DNA from: Apostichopus californicus
Lineage: Eukaryota; Echinodermata; Holothuroidea; Aspidochirotida; Stichopodidae
NCBI GenBank assembly: GCA_020650975.1
Contig: JAIPMN010000179.1
Coordinates: forward strand, 48,772-112,771
Length of the DNA: 64,000 bases
Direction of reading: 5' to 3'
Each line of letters starts with the position of its first letter. The stretch's first letter is position 1. The position numbers and the translations under genes were made by a program. Shown piece after piece: positions 1-11,749 of this stretch. Under the pieces are notes generated by a model that worked only from the letters and a program-made list of their open reading frames with translations, ran no database searches and was not told where the DNA came from.

Positions 1-2132
1 TAAATAAATAACCCCCCAAACACATTTGTGTAGGTAAATGGTCTGAAATATTGAACTCTTTAAATGGATAGAAAGTATTTCTTTCTTTTTTTTGGGGGGG
101 GGGGGGGGGAATGATCCAGTGATAGAAGCCCTGGAAAGGGTTTTGGTACAAAGTGACTGCGTTTGGATTATTCGTACTGATTAAACTTCTTAGGACTTGT
201 GGTTTCAAGTTTCAAAATATTATTTTCTATCAACATTACAATTCAGATATATATTACAAGCTTTGGTAAAGTGTTGTTTTGAATTTCTGGTTATTTTTCT
301 TTTATTGAAAACCTCTGGAGTCTAATAATCCTGTTAAGTTCTGTGTAGGTTTCCAGTATACTTAATCTAATATGGCTGCCTTCAGTATTTGGAGGATGGG
401 TCCCACCCCACACATAGTCCAGACCCAGCCAAATGCATCCCAAAAAGTATCCTGTCCATGCCGGTTTCTAAACATGAAAAATGCTCTTTTTTTTTGGACA
501 GTCTTTCACTGTCATAGGGAACTTCAAAATTCACTTTACACTGTTCAATTGTGGATTTGTTTGTTTATAAAGACATAAATAAGTACCTAGATTGAAATGA
601 CAATTTATGACATAGAAACAGCTGATGGAAAAAAGTGTTACCTCACCAAGGAATCATGGCATTATTTTCTTTTCTTTCTTTCTTTCTTCTCCCTTCCTAC
701 TTGCCCTTATAGACATTATTTAATTATCACATAAGAGATATTGAAATGCAAAATTTTGAAACGAACATGTGATAAGAAAACGGCCATGGAGTGGGATGAT
801 GTGTCAACCTATGAAAGCTTTTAATAATCATTGCCATATTGTAGCAGCTGCTTGTAAATATTATTACGAAAGAGAGAAGTAGCTATTAAATGTTGGTGAA
901 ATTCTACCTGCCATATGCCTTCAAAAGGTCAATTAAAAAGCTTTTGCACTGGCCCAACATTTTCTTTGGAGGGGGGGGGGGAGCTTTTTGCCAGCAACAA
1001 ATACTAATTATTTCAAAGTTCTAGATGAGAGGATCCAATTACAAGCATGAAATTGCTCTGGGAAGTGGAAAATATTATGGCAGGCAATAAAACAACGAAT
1101 CCAGTCTTACAGTATATCCACATCTGGTGACAGGTTTCTTGCAGGATATTTTGTGGAGCAATGCCCTTTTTATAAACATTAATGCACATGATTGTCTTTG
1201 ACGCAACGAAGTGATAGTCTATCGATCATAGACACATATTTTTTAAACATTTTTATTCAATATTTAATATATCAAGCTTATCACCAAGCCGAGGCTGATA
1301 TTAAGCCTTTAGGAAGCATCTGCTCTAGATATATATTCAGATCTTTGGACCGACTATTATATATACCTCTTTAATACATATATTCCACCAGCAATGCTTT
1401 ACACCTATTTCAGTATTTCTCAGGGAGATGAAAAACTTTTCTGACATAAATCACCCAACCATCTCTTTCTTAATTCACAATACCACTGCTTTTGCTGATA
1501 TGTCATATGGTGCCCCAAAGTTCAAAAAGTTTTACACAATACTTAAAGACATTTATCCGGACTGTTAGATCACAGGGGAGCTCATTCATTTAAAGTCCAG
1601 AGAAGCCCTTACTATGAGGTCAACGAACATCAAGGTGTGTTAATTACCGCACGCACAGCATGAGATGGCCCAATGGGTCAGTCTACCAGAGTGCTTTGAC
1701 ACTTTTAAAACAAATGATGAGACAGGATGATATCAAAGAGAGGCAATCATGGGCAGTTATGGTTTAATCCAGTCACAGGGACTCTGCAAGCACCAAACAC
1801 ATGACCTACTTAGAAATTAGGAAAACAAAAACCTTCACACTTGCTGGTAGTTATTCCTTTAAAGTGATATATGCTGAATTACTCTCACTTGTTCATGTTA
1901 TGAAGTAGCCCTGTTTGTGACTGCAAATTTTGTAGTGTACTTAAAGTTGCTTAAAGTTTCATAGTGTAAAGGTTCTAACCCTTAAAAGTATGCCCAGTAA
2001 TGGTACGACAGTGTAACCCATAAATGATTCAAATACTGCTCAGCTGGAATGAATCAATATCAAACAATAGAGATCATCTCCGTAGACCAGTGCCTGTAGT
2101 GTGGTACTATGGAGCACCATACATTTTACTAT
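1..2132. other. Noncoding stretch, no convincing gene
   Basis: AT-rich DNA without a supported gene. It holds a G16 homopolymer (94-109), a TTTC/TTCT-rich tract near 668-690 and a G10 run near 970. On the minus strand a GC-richer segment ends at 467, where a TTTAG acceptor-like site follows a T-rich tract; all three frames stay open for 90 bases or more below it, so no frame is preferred and no gene is called. A downstream exon of the minus-strand gene could lie here, but I cannot show it. Confidence 0.6.
94..109. repeat. G16 homopolymer run
   Basis: Sixteen consecutive G directly after a T-rich tract. Similar long G or C runs recur through the window (for example near 3990, 10800, 15050, 22680, 33930, 34065, 44380, 48715, 54470 and 61240) and are a general property of this genome. 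Run lengths are likely to be unreliable in the assembly. Confidence 0.9.
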
Positions 2133-2826
2133 GCAGCCTAGCTGCATGAGACTGCAGCTCACTCGGCAGCCTGGCTCTATGAGACTGCAGCTCCCTCGGC
2201 AGCCTGGCTCTATGAGACTGCAGCCCCCTCATCAGCCTGGCTCTATGAGACTGCAGCTCCCTCAGCAGCCTAGCTGCATGAGACTGCAGCCCCCTCAGCA
2301 GCCTGGCTCTATGAGACTGCAGCTCCCTCAGCAGCCTGGCTCTATGAGACTGCAGCTGCCTCATCAGCCTGGCTCTATGAGACTGCACCTCCCTCATCAG
2401 CCTGGCTCTATGAGATTGCAGCTGCCTCGTCAGCCTGGCTCTATGAGACTGCAGCTCCCTCAACAGCCTGGCTCTATGAGACTGCAGCTCCCTCAGCAGC
2501 CTGGCTCTATGAGACTGCAGCTCCCTCGGCAGCCTGGCTCTATGAGACTGCAGCTGCCTCATCAGCCTGGCTCTATGAGACTGCAGCTCCCTCAGCAGCC
2601 TGGCTCTATGAGACTGCAGCTCCCTCAGCAGCCTGGCTCTATGAGACTGCAGCTGCCTCATCAGCCTGGCTCTATGAGACTGCAGCTCCCTCAGCAGCCT
2701 GGCTCTATGAGACTGCAGCTCCCTCAACAGCCTGGCTCTATGAGACTGCAGCTCCCTCAGCAGCCTGGCTCTATGAGACTGCAGTTCCCTCAGCAGCCTG
2801 GCTCTATGAGCCTGCAGGTCCCTCAG
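2133..2826. repeat. 33-bp minisatellite, about 21 copies
   Basis: Twenty-one head-to-tail copies of a 33-bp unit that contains CTGCAG and reads MRLQLPQQPGS in one plus-strand frame. Because 33 is a multiple of three and the unit lacks stops in these frames, open frames of about 240-260 codons run on both strands (2101-2829 plus, 2107-2889 minus). Variation is concentrated at one position, read as CAG, CAT, CGG, CGT or CAA, and at a neighbouring CTC/CTG. Units 13-18 show a trimer pattern (CTG-CAT, CTC-CAG, CTC-CAG or CAA), suggesting a ~99-bp higher-order period. The array ends in TAG at 2827. I see no splice sites, signal peptide or unique flanking coding sequence, so I treat it as satellite DNA rather than a gene. 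Confidence 0.95.
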
Positions 2827-2833
2827 TAGCCTA

Positions 2834-4920
2834 CTTTTGACATAATCCTGCTCCACAGAGACATGTAATAATGTGTTAACACACATCAAGTGGGAACTTA
2901 ACCAACTATATTACGTGCTGACAATCATCACCATACCCATCGGCTCTCCTTGGAAATCTCATCTTTCATATACTGGTCTAAGGAACAAGACGTGACAGCT
3001 TGCTAACGAGTGATTTGATGTAGTATTATTTGTTTAATAAAAACACACTAATAAATACTCCGACAGTTGCATTAACCGAGGAACCTTTCAAATGTCGCCA
3101 TTAATGTAAACCAGATGTTCAATTACCGTTTTCATGATTATTGAAGTTGAAAGGTGAAGAACTCTCCAAATAAACATAGTAAATAAATTGATGAACAAAT
3201 GAAGGAACAAAATAAATGAAAATCTGCATCATACCGGTCTTTCTCCTTTACTCTGACAAATGTCCACCATAAGGTCACTTGGTCTCCAAATGGTTTCCTT
3301 TAAAAAGAAAATAGGGAGAACACAAATTTAAATGGAATTTATAATGTGAAGGGGAAAAAGCAATATCACATGATGTTGAAATTCAGTGAATGCATATCAT
3401 ACATTAACAATTGTAAGTTAGACAACATCTGGAACACAGAGTGCTGCTAAAGTAACCAACATCATGAAATAAACAGGAATTTATTATAATTATAGTAAGA
3501 TTACATTTAAGACTTAACAATGTTTTGGTTATCTGTCAGACTGTCCTCTGAAGTGTGTGACCTACAAAGACATTCTATTTAAACAAAAGTTGATGATGAC
3601 AAAAGTTTCAATAAAATTAATTTTTTTCCCTTCCTATACTGGTGCGATATTTTGGATAGTCAAATGCTGACAGGCTAGACAATTGAGAGTCAGAGGAGGT
3701 GAGGGGGGGGGGAGGGGTGGTGGAGGTCTTTATCTATCTCTGCTTATTTGTATTGTTCATATCCTTCCCAGGGAGTAATGTAAATTAGTTCACATCAGAG
3801 CATTGGTCAAGGTTTGAGACTCCAGGCACCTCACTAAACATTGCAACACCTATTTGAAGCTTTCATCCCATATTAATATTACTAATATGTGTTCCATTAC
3901 AATAGTACTGACAACACTGATATTCAACCAGGCAGCTTCAAATCACACGTATGTATGAAAAGCACATTCTCGACTCCACACATGCCAACCCCCCCCCCAT
4001 CCCCCCTCCCAGCTCTCAATGAACAAGAGAACTGGCAATTACTCCAAAGAGGTGTGGCCCAAAGCATAGACTTCCGAGGATGATGAGAGCTGACATGTAA
4101 TACTCCTCTATCATCACTGTCATAGTAATTTGAAAAAATTTGTACTTTTTATGGAGGACATACATTCATGCAATATGCACTCATAAAAAAAAAAACACCT
4201 TATCAGGATTCAGGTATCCATTCGTGGGGGCTTTAAGCAGCTTAAAAATATCATAAAGGAACAATTGAAGAGTGGTGCACTTGTGTGTTATAATACTTGA
4301 TTCTTGTTCTCTCAACGGTCGATTATCAACGCTAACGTACGAGCAATCACTCATGAGTGATGCATTTATACCTGGCAACAAGACTGTGATCGCCTTAGGG
4401 TTGAAATATTCTCTGCTGATATATTTCATGAATATCGAAGAAGCATGTTCTAACCTTGAGGGTTATCTGCTTTTACTGACAATCCAACTAAATTCACATT
4501 CATAAGAACAGTTTGTTTTTTTTTGTCTTAAAAGTAGCTTACTTGAGCTTTTTCATTCATTATAATTTTCGAAATATATATCTCTGCCGTATCTTTTGAC
4601 AAGCTTGGGCGGTACCCAACGTGATTGCAATACATCAAACAGCTAACATCAAAGTTTCTCTTCATTCAAGCATTAAAGGACATGTTTCACAAAATCTAAC
4701 ACAGTGAATTTAAAATAAAACTATCCATCTATCTCCAAATGTCATATTAGTGAGAGGATGGTGAGAGGATGAGATGTAAAATATACCTAACTAGAACTAG
4801 GAATATTAACTTTCATAATTAAAAATGAAACAAGCTAAAACCATCTATAGAGCGAATGGGGGCTCTCCAGCCACGCCCAAAGTCAACAGAGGGTGCTGTC
4901 ATATTGGTCCCGTCTAGTTC
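2834..4920. other. Noncoding stretch
   Basis: Apart from the candidate small exon at 3235-3297, I see no gene. The stretch contains purine-rich and G-run sequence near 3695-3720 and C runs near 3990-4005. Confidence 0.6.
3235..3297 (-). CDS. Candidate 63-nt internal exon, unidentified protein
   Basis: On the minus strand a T-rich acceptor ending TTTTTAAAG (AG at 3299-3298) is followed by 63 open bases and a donor GTATGATG at 3234. The length is a multiple of three. Phase 0 reads ETIWRPSDLMVDICQSKGER plus P; phase 2 is also open and reads a tryptophan-rich KPFGDQVTLWWTFVRVKEKD. Either phase can be joined to the matching phase of the candidate exon at 14866-14911, so the reading frame is unresolved. 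It lies downstream of the signal-peptide exon at 39712 on the same strand and could belong to that gene. I recognise no domain. Splice-like pairs of this quality are expected by chance several times in a window this size, so this is tentative. Confidence 0.3.
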
Positions 4921-4924
4921 TCCG

Positions 4925-5440
4925 AAAACTTGACAAGTTGGAGATCGTAAACTTACAATTCGTAAAGCACTGTTTTCGTTCAACTAAACTGCACGAGTGG
5001 TACCTTCATAATTAGTTCATCCGGCGTGTTTTGCATATTTATACACAGTTCCGTTCATAATCTTTTTAAACATATTTGCTAAGTTTCATGTCAACCACTT
5101 TGTTTTACGGTCCATAACTTACGATTCCTTATGCACTGTTTTCGTCAACTAAACTGCACGAGTTGTACCTTTATAACTAGTTCATCCAGCGTGTTCGCAA
5201 GTTTGTAAGTGCCAAAACTTGACAAGTTGCAGACTGTATAAAACGTTCAGTGAGTTGATCACTAGTAGGTTGGTATACACAGTTCCGTTCATAATCTTTT
5301 AAAACATATTTGCTAAGTTTCATATCAACCACTTTGTTTTACGGAACTTAACTTACGATTCCTAATGCACTGTTTTCATGAGTTTCACAATGTTAACCTT
5401 TATAACTAGTTCATCCAGCGTGTTCACATGCTTGTGGGTG
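4925..5440. repeat. Tandem repeat, ~234-bp unit, about 2.3 copies
   Basis: Segments beginning CACAGTTCCGTTCATAATC at 5044 and 5278 are about 90% alike for about 160 bp. Both share a block around TTTGCTAAGTTTCAT and another around AGTTCATCCAGCGTGTTC. A partial third copy precedes them (about 4945-5040). The motif AAAACTTGACAAGTTG occurs at 4925 and again at 5214, marking the repeated junction. No open frame is conserved between copies. Confidence 0.85.
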
Positions 5441-6815
5441 CATTCATGTGCTCATGTTACTTTGTTTCAAAGATCTGTAAACAGCTAAGACCATGCACAC
5501 ATTAGGACCGGTATGACAACACCATTTGTAGAAACGCTGGAGAGTCCCATTTGGCTTAGTAACTTGACACTTGCTAGATTCTATTTGAGAACATTCAAAC
5601 ATTAGCACTGCACCCAGACATTGTAAGGGCTGACCATGGGTCATTAAGGGCACAGTGCAAGAATGTTGCCAGTTGCATTTACAGTAGATGGGAGTGCGTA
5701 AGTACAGGAGAAAGTTAAGTGCGGACCGACATAAATCTTGCATTTACTGACTGATCAACATTGATGCTAATGAACATGATCAACAACTTAAAAGCTCTTT
5801 TATGTTTTACTTCCAGAGTTTGACTACATGTAGGGAATAATTTATCCATTATCGCATTGCAATATGTTACACAAAATGGTCAAATTGCTCAACAAATCCA
5901 AAGATTTGGTGACAAAATTCAGAGCCTTCTAATCAAAAAACTAATTTATTTCCTGTACATGATTCACCAGGTTTTTGGGTTGTTTGTCTTCTGTTGACCT
6001 GATTTTAAATGTCTGCGATGAAGCAAGCCATAAAGATATTTAAAAAAAAGAGTTTTATCATGTAATAGTGTGAAAACTAGAAATAACATGGGGATAATTC
6101 AACAGATGTCCATACAGCTTTAAAAAGCTTACTTCAATTTCTTGTTATTATGAAAGTCAAATATTCATCTAAAATCGATACCTGCAAGCTCTTGTATTAA
6201 AGTTAATCATTGGGAATGATTGGCAAACAAAGAAAACAGAGAGAGAGAAAAATAAGGCATGAAGAAAGTTGAACGTTTATCTGAATTCTGAATGTTGATA
6301 GTTTCTTCTGGAGTATGGATTCATTTCTCTCTGCGACTCATCTGCCAAAATGTCTCACACGTACGTACGTAGTACGTAAAAGCTGTCACACATCGTTTGT
6401 TTTTGTCACTGATAGGTATAAGTAAGTAACTTGATCCAGAGTGGGGTAGCAGAACTGCATGATCGTTACATCCATGGCAGTGAAACAGCTTGATGAGAAC
6501 CTGACTCATAACAGTATATATGTAAAAGGAGAGTAATGAAGTAAATATAGAAAATAACGTCAAGCTTGCACTCCTTAGGTCACATTCAAGAATGAGTGGG
6601 AAAAAAGGGAAAGCAGGCAGAGGTAAGGATATAATGGGATGCTTTTCGCAGTTTGCAAATAAATGGGTTTTGTTGGATCTGGACAGGAAGTGGGGAATTT
6701 TGGTCATCAAGCTAATTTGTATAATGTTATCTTATGTAACGTAAGTACAGTTACATGGTTTATTTGTTTGTGCAACCTTTTTTTTATTGCATGCATTGTT
6801 CATTATTTTTTTTCT
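5441..6815. other. Noncoding stretch
   Basis: No supported gene. A minus-strand open frame of 129 codons (6321-6710) has no splice context or recognisable domain and is within chance expectation. A short ACGT repeat lies near 6361-6378. Confidence 0.6.
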
Positions 6816-6819
6816 TATT

Positions 6820-6950
6820 GTCTTTGTACGGGGGGTCTGCTTCGTAAGAGCCTCGGCTATCTCAGACCTCCTCCACTTGTCACATACATTTTCTTCTATT
6901 ATTGTGTAATATATTTTGAATGTGGAAACAAATAAATGAAATGAAATAAG
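6820..6950 (+). mobile_element. LINE-like 3' end with nested hairpin and A-rich tail
   Basis: The segment carries nested stems. GGTCTG (6834-6839) pairs with CAGACC (6863-6868), and AGCC (6849-6852) pairs with GGCT (6855-6858) inside it. After a T-rich spacer it ends in an AAATAAATGAAATGAAATAAG-type tail near 6930-6950. Hairpin plus short-repeat tail is typical of the 3' end of CR1/L2/RTE-type non-LTR retrotransposons, where the reverse transcriptase binds. No reverse transcriptase coding sequence is visible upstream, so this would be a 5'-truncated copy. The family is inferred from structure only. Confidence 0.5.
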
Positions 6951-7012
6951 TGGACAGAAGAAGAGTTACAAATTATTACAGCATTGGTACTTTAAAATGT
7001 AGGATACAACTG

Positions 7013-7065
7013 ATCTATCTGTCTGTCTGTCCCTCTGTCTATCTGTCTGTCTATCTATCTACAGT
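7013..7065. repeat. TCTG/TCTA tetranucleotide microsatellite
   Basis: About thirteen interrupted TCTG and TCTA units. Confidence 0.9.
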
Positions 7066-7069
7066 ATCT

Positions 7070-10000
7070 AACTGCACATAATTAGTACGAAATAAGTTGC
7101 AATATTAAAAATTGTGCACAAAGATGGAAACAGTTCCTCTTGGATAGGACCACTCGAACAGCAAATCAAATGACTAAAAGCAGATCTCCTCTTTTATTTA
7201 TTTTTACTGATAAGCAATTTTTGTCAACCATCAACAAACCTGCACTACTGACTTAGAAATGTTCCTGGATGTTTATATTGGAATGATGTTTAAAGGGACC
7301 ATAAAAACCTCAAATGGAAGGAATGCCATTGAATATAAAATTTACACAAAAAGTATCGGGAGCGGCAATATTCTACAAGTCAGATCAACTTCCATAGATT
7401 AATATTAACCTTATCTTGGTAACATAAATCACCAGTTGGTTTAATCTTCTGATGAGTTACACTCAGTACATTTGGCAAGATTTTTGACACAACACAAAAA
7501 AAGTTACCTAAATCATTTGATGCTCAGTTCGTGTAGCAAAGGCAACTACCTAAGCTACAATATTTTTGATTTATTGCAATCACAAGCAGTTGTAACAGAG
7601 CAAAATGTTGCACAAACCATCTAATCTCAAGTTGCTCAACTAAAGCTACTGACGGCTATGTCTCCATGGAGAAACTTTGCTAGGAAGATTAACAAAATTT
7701 AAACTGTCTCCCACTCAATAAAATTTAGATGAGGTATTTTCCATTTTGGTTTTTGGATCAGTGGGTATTACGGATGATTAAAACTAGTGCATATTTTATC
7801 TAAAAAATAAAAGTTCAAATTTGCAACCTGCTTTCTCATCTTTTATTAAGTCTCTTGATAGAGATGAATAAATTTGATGGAAGTTATTGGTTGCAGGGAC
7901 TAACATTGTGAAGAAGCATAGAGTTATAGGATATGTACAGTACATCAAAAGTGAGACACGCTGCTGTTTGAAGCTAACGACTGAATTAGTGCATTGTGCT
8001 TTCCGTTCCAATAATTCTTCATCCCTTTGTGAAAGCAAATTCCCAAAGCTTTCCCAAGAAACCAACAAGGTGTGAGCTTAAGGGATTCAAAACGTATAGG
8101 TATAGGCCTAGAAATACTTCCAGACTATTTTTTCAACCTTCAAGTAAACTGTCCGCCTCTCATGCATAACTATTCCCAGTCTCCATCCCTTCATCTTCTC
8201 CGTCTTATTTCATATTTATAAAGAAGACGAATACGGCTGCTACGATGAAGCCCTTCAGTGTGCGTCTCCAATTTCATCTAATTTGTATTCTTTTTGAATG
8301 GTTGTCATTTTCCAATTCATCTCAATCTCTCAAACCCATGGAAAGGTTTGTCTCAAATTTCAATAAACTTAAGGGAGGATGAAGGTTGTCATTTTCCTTC
8401 AATTGCAATCGCCATTTTGCTGCTATGTAGAATAATGACCACTGCAAGTGGTTTCGGGGCATCGATAAAAACATTCCAAAGTCAAAAATTCCATTTCATA
8501 TTACTGTAAATGTCATGTCTTGGACAAGTCGATACATATTCTTTAACATTTCCCTGAATAATTCATTTCTTGCAGAAAACTTTAAGGGTAACTGAAAAAC
8601 AAAAGGAGAATACACTTATCTGGATCAGTTTGTCTTGGCGATTGACATGCCTACTTGCGGCTGTCTTATAGGTACAATTTGCTTTCGATGACAAAAACCA
8701 CAATGGCAGATGACTTTCATTATTACAGACATCTCCTTGGTACGTTAATTCTCACCTTTTCTTCCATCCATGCACCCATACACCCCCCTCCCTCCAAGGG
8801 ACCAAGAAGGAATGTTCACCTAGCCCAGACACAAGATAAGATAGGGAGTATCACCAATGATCGTCGGAGTTGAGGGTCAGAAATAGTTTGTGTATTTTCC
8901 CCAAGATTGTGCTTCTCAAACTTGTTCTCACCGTCTTGATAGTGTATGTATAATGTAAGTCAGATTAATGTTGACATACCATTTTGGATTTTATTAACCC
9001 TTCTTTGCCTAATTGCCTCCATCCACAGAACCCCCAAAATTTATCAGTGCACAGGATTCATTTCAATCTTAGAAAATCGTCTTTTCTATATCTGCTACAT
9101 TTACTGTATATTGATATGACTGAAATACCAAGTTTATCCATTTCAAACAGACAATGAAATCAGCTCCTTAGTGGCACCCCACAAAACAGTAGGAAAAACA
9201 AAAGAATTTTTCTCTCCTTCTCTGTATTAAACTTTCTGTCACATGCATATACATGTAAGACATCACTGAAGGAAATTGCTGCAATCCCTTACAACAAAAT
9301 TGTGAACACTGTGATTGTCAGCTGTCAACAGCGTCAAGGTTGCATGGAAAATCCTTCATGTCCAACTTAATTTTGAGGCAAATACCCTCGATTTAATGAA
9401 TTTACCTCATGTTTATTTCAACAATGAGTACACAGCTGCTGATAAAGCCCAACTTGGGACAAATGGTAAGAAATCAACAGATATGCTTGTACATCAAAGA
9501 AAAAGCTATTCAACCCTGAAGAGTGAAATTCCTGCCAAATGGCTCACCTTCAGGTCCGTTGCCTGATCATGAGCAACAACCTGAAACTTACTAATTAACA
9601 CGTCACGACAGTAAGCAAGCAAATCATACCCAGTCAGCAATAGCCATATAGAAATAGCTTACTCAAAATTTAACTTTTTTTTTAATCACATGACAATCAG
9701 ACTTCCCACCTTTAAAAAGAAAATAAATAAATTAAAATTCCAGTCAACCAAGGGTGGCTTAGAGCATTAGTAAAGAAGCTATCCTTCTTTTCACATTCCA
9801 TGATACCTGGTGAGGAACCCTGTCAGTCATCCCACCAGGGAATGGACTATTTCATAAAACCTCACCGCCTAAGATGCCCTTTTCCACTGAGCCGATTATC
9901 AGACGGACTTCTTTGAACTTGCTTCAAGTCTTCACACCATCAGGTTAAACAAACAGACATGCTCTCTTGGCCACCCTCACGCCTTAGGGGTGGAGGCTAA

Positions 10001-11055
10001 TTGCCACCCTGAGAAATCTTTTCCCAACTGGTCTTTCCCAATATTTTGTAATGAAAATATCAAATACCATATTTCCTAAGGATTCCTACCATCTTTCGTC
10101 GTCTATGGGTCGTTTTCATTAGCTAGCTGGTCCTTGGCTTGATTGATGATCTACAGAATAAGCTAAGACAGATGCTGAGCACTTCCATGTTTTCATAATC
10201 GGCTTTTCTTCAAATCGTATCGCCTCGGTGACAGGAAGCTTCATTTTGTTTTTTCTTCTTTTTATCGCCCCTCCTTTTGAGGCATGAATAGGGACTAATT
10301 TCTTCATTAAGTTTTTTTATAAAATTTTGAGTTGTATGTTTGTACAGCTTGCATAAAATCTCATTTCATACATCTTTTGCACCAGTAGTTGATATCATAT
10401 CATGGCCGTATGTCATCCTTGGTGAGATGGAAATCTTTGATAAGAGCAACAACAATATCTATGCTGTACATCAATACTTAATTGCTTAATTTCAACAAAT
10501 GTCAACAAAACACTGCTCTCAAAGAATGCATTTGTAAGGCAGTTATTGTTACAACACAATACGGAGCTACACATGTTAGCTTGAAGAGGACATAATAGCT
10601 GGGTTTTGTTTTTCCTTTAAGATGTTCCTTCTTGGGGCAATTTCTTACGGTCGTCAGAACTGGCCCCAAATTTCAAAACTGACCTTAAAAGTGACCATGC
10701 ATATGTGAAATGCATATGTTGATTGGGACAGGTCAGGAGAGTGTGTGATAAATCATGTTTACTCATGGTCACACAGGCAACAATCAATGTATCCTTCCCC
10801 CCTCCCTCCCCCCCCCCACCCAGTTATACTCACATAATCTCAACAGTCACACTAACATACACTTGCAATGAACTTAATTTGTTCACAGTGTTGTTCCTTA
10901 TTTAAATGTTGATAGCTCAGGAACTATTAAGTGAGAAAGTCTTTGAAATAGTTTAACCAACTATGCTACTTTCAAAACCATAAATAACAAACATATATCA
11001 TATATCATTTTTGAGGAACCAAAACTTCACCAACATCGAAAGGGAAATTCATGAA
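7070..11055. other. Noncoding stretch
   Basis: No gene can be supported. Short minus-strand segments with splice-like ends occur at 9552-9584 (33 nt, open in phase 0) and 10100-10150 (good acceptor, stop after 15 codons). Neither has independent support. A C-rich run lies near 10797-10822. Confidence 0.5.
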
Positions 11056-11058
11056 CAG

Positions 11059-11746
11059 AACAAGATCAAAGACTGCTGCATAGATGTAGGGCAAGCAGAA
11101 AGTTGACTAGAAAATATTGATCAATTTTATTAATATTGTCACTTTTGAAGAGCACGCTTAGTGCAACCCCGTCAAAACCATTCATTACTGGGTTCTCTAT
11201 TTCAAAAAAGATTTATATTGCTCTATAATATGTGTCTTGTCAGCAAAACTGTTTAAAGCCCGGGATGACTATCAATCCTGAAGGCAGTAAAATAGCCAAG
11301 TCTATAACTAAAACAAAACATTGTTACTGAAAGACTCTTCCACTGATAATTGTTTCGAGAGATAGAGATGGAGTATGCCTTTAAAGGCAGAGGTGTTACT
11401 GTTTGAAGGGGATGACTATCAATCCTGAAGTTGCAGTAACATAGCCAAGTCTATAACTAAAACAAAACATGGTTACTGAAAGACTCTTCCACTGATAATT
11501 GTTTCGAGAGAGAGATGGAGTATGCCTTTAAAGGCAGAGGTGTGTCGGCCTCCTCCTCAGATCTACCACCGATGTGTATATATACCATAATAATTTATTT
11601 GGAAACTATTTCTACCGTCAGCTGTCCCTCACCTGCTTCCGGGGAGAAATTACCCAAAAAACTGCTAAACACAGAGTGCTACTGATTAGGTTCTTGTTCT
11701 CCTTCTTAACAAGATCAAAGACTGTTGCATAGATGTAGGCCAAGCA
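11059..11746. repeat. 39-bp direct repeats bracketing a tandem duplication
   Basis: A 39-bp sequence beginning AACAAGATCAAAGACTG occurs at 11059-11097 and 11708-11746 with two mismatches. Between them lies the 146-bp tandem duplication listed separately. The direct repeats are too long for an ordinary target-site duplication, so a nested segmental duplication is more likely. Confidence 0.75.
11262..11544. repeat. 146-bp tandem duplication, two copies
   Basis: Both units begin GGGATGACTATCAATCCTGAAG (11262 and 11408) and run through a GATAATTGTTTCGAGAGA block to AAAGGCAGAGGTGT. They differ by a few substitutions and small indels, giving roughly 95% identity. This implies a recent local duplication. 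No open frame spans it. Confidence 0.9.
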
Positions 11747-11749
11747 ATC

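Noticed and set aside
2101-2889. Two open frames of 242 and 260 codons, one on each strand
   Set aside because: They are a by-product of a 33-bp satellite whose length is a multiple of three. There is no unique N- or C-terminal coding sequence or splice context.
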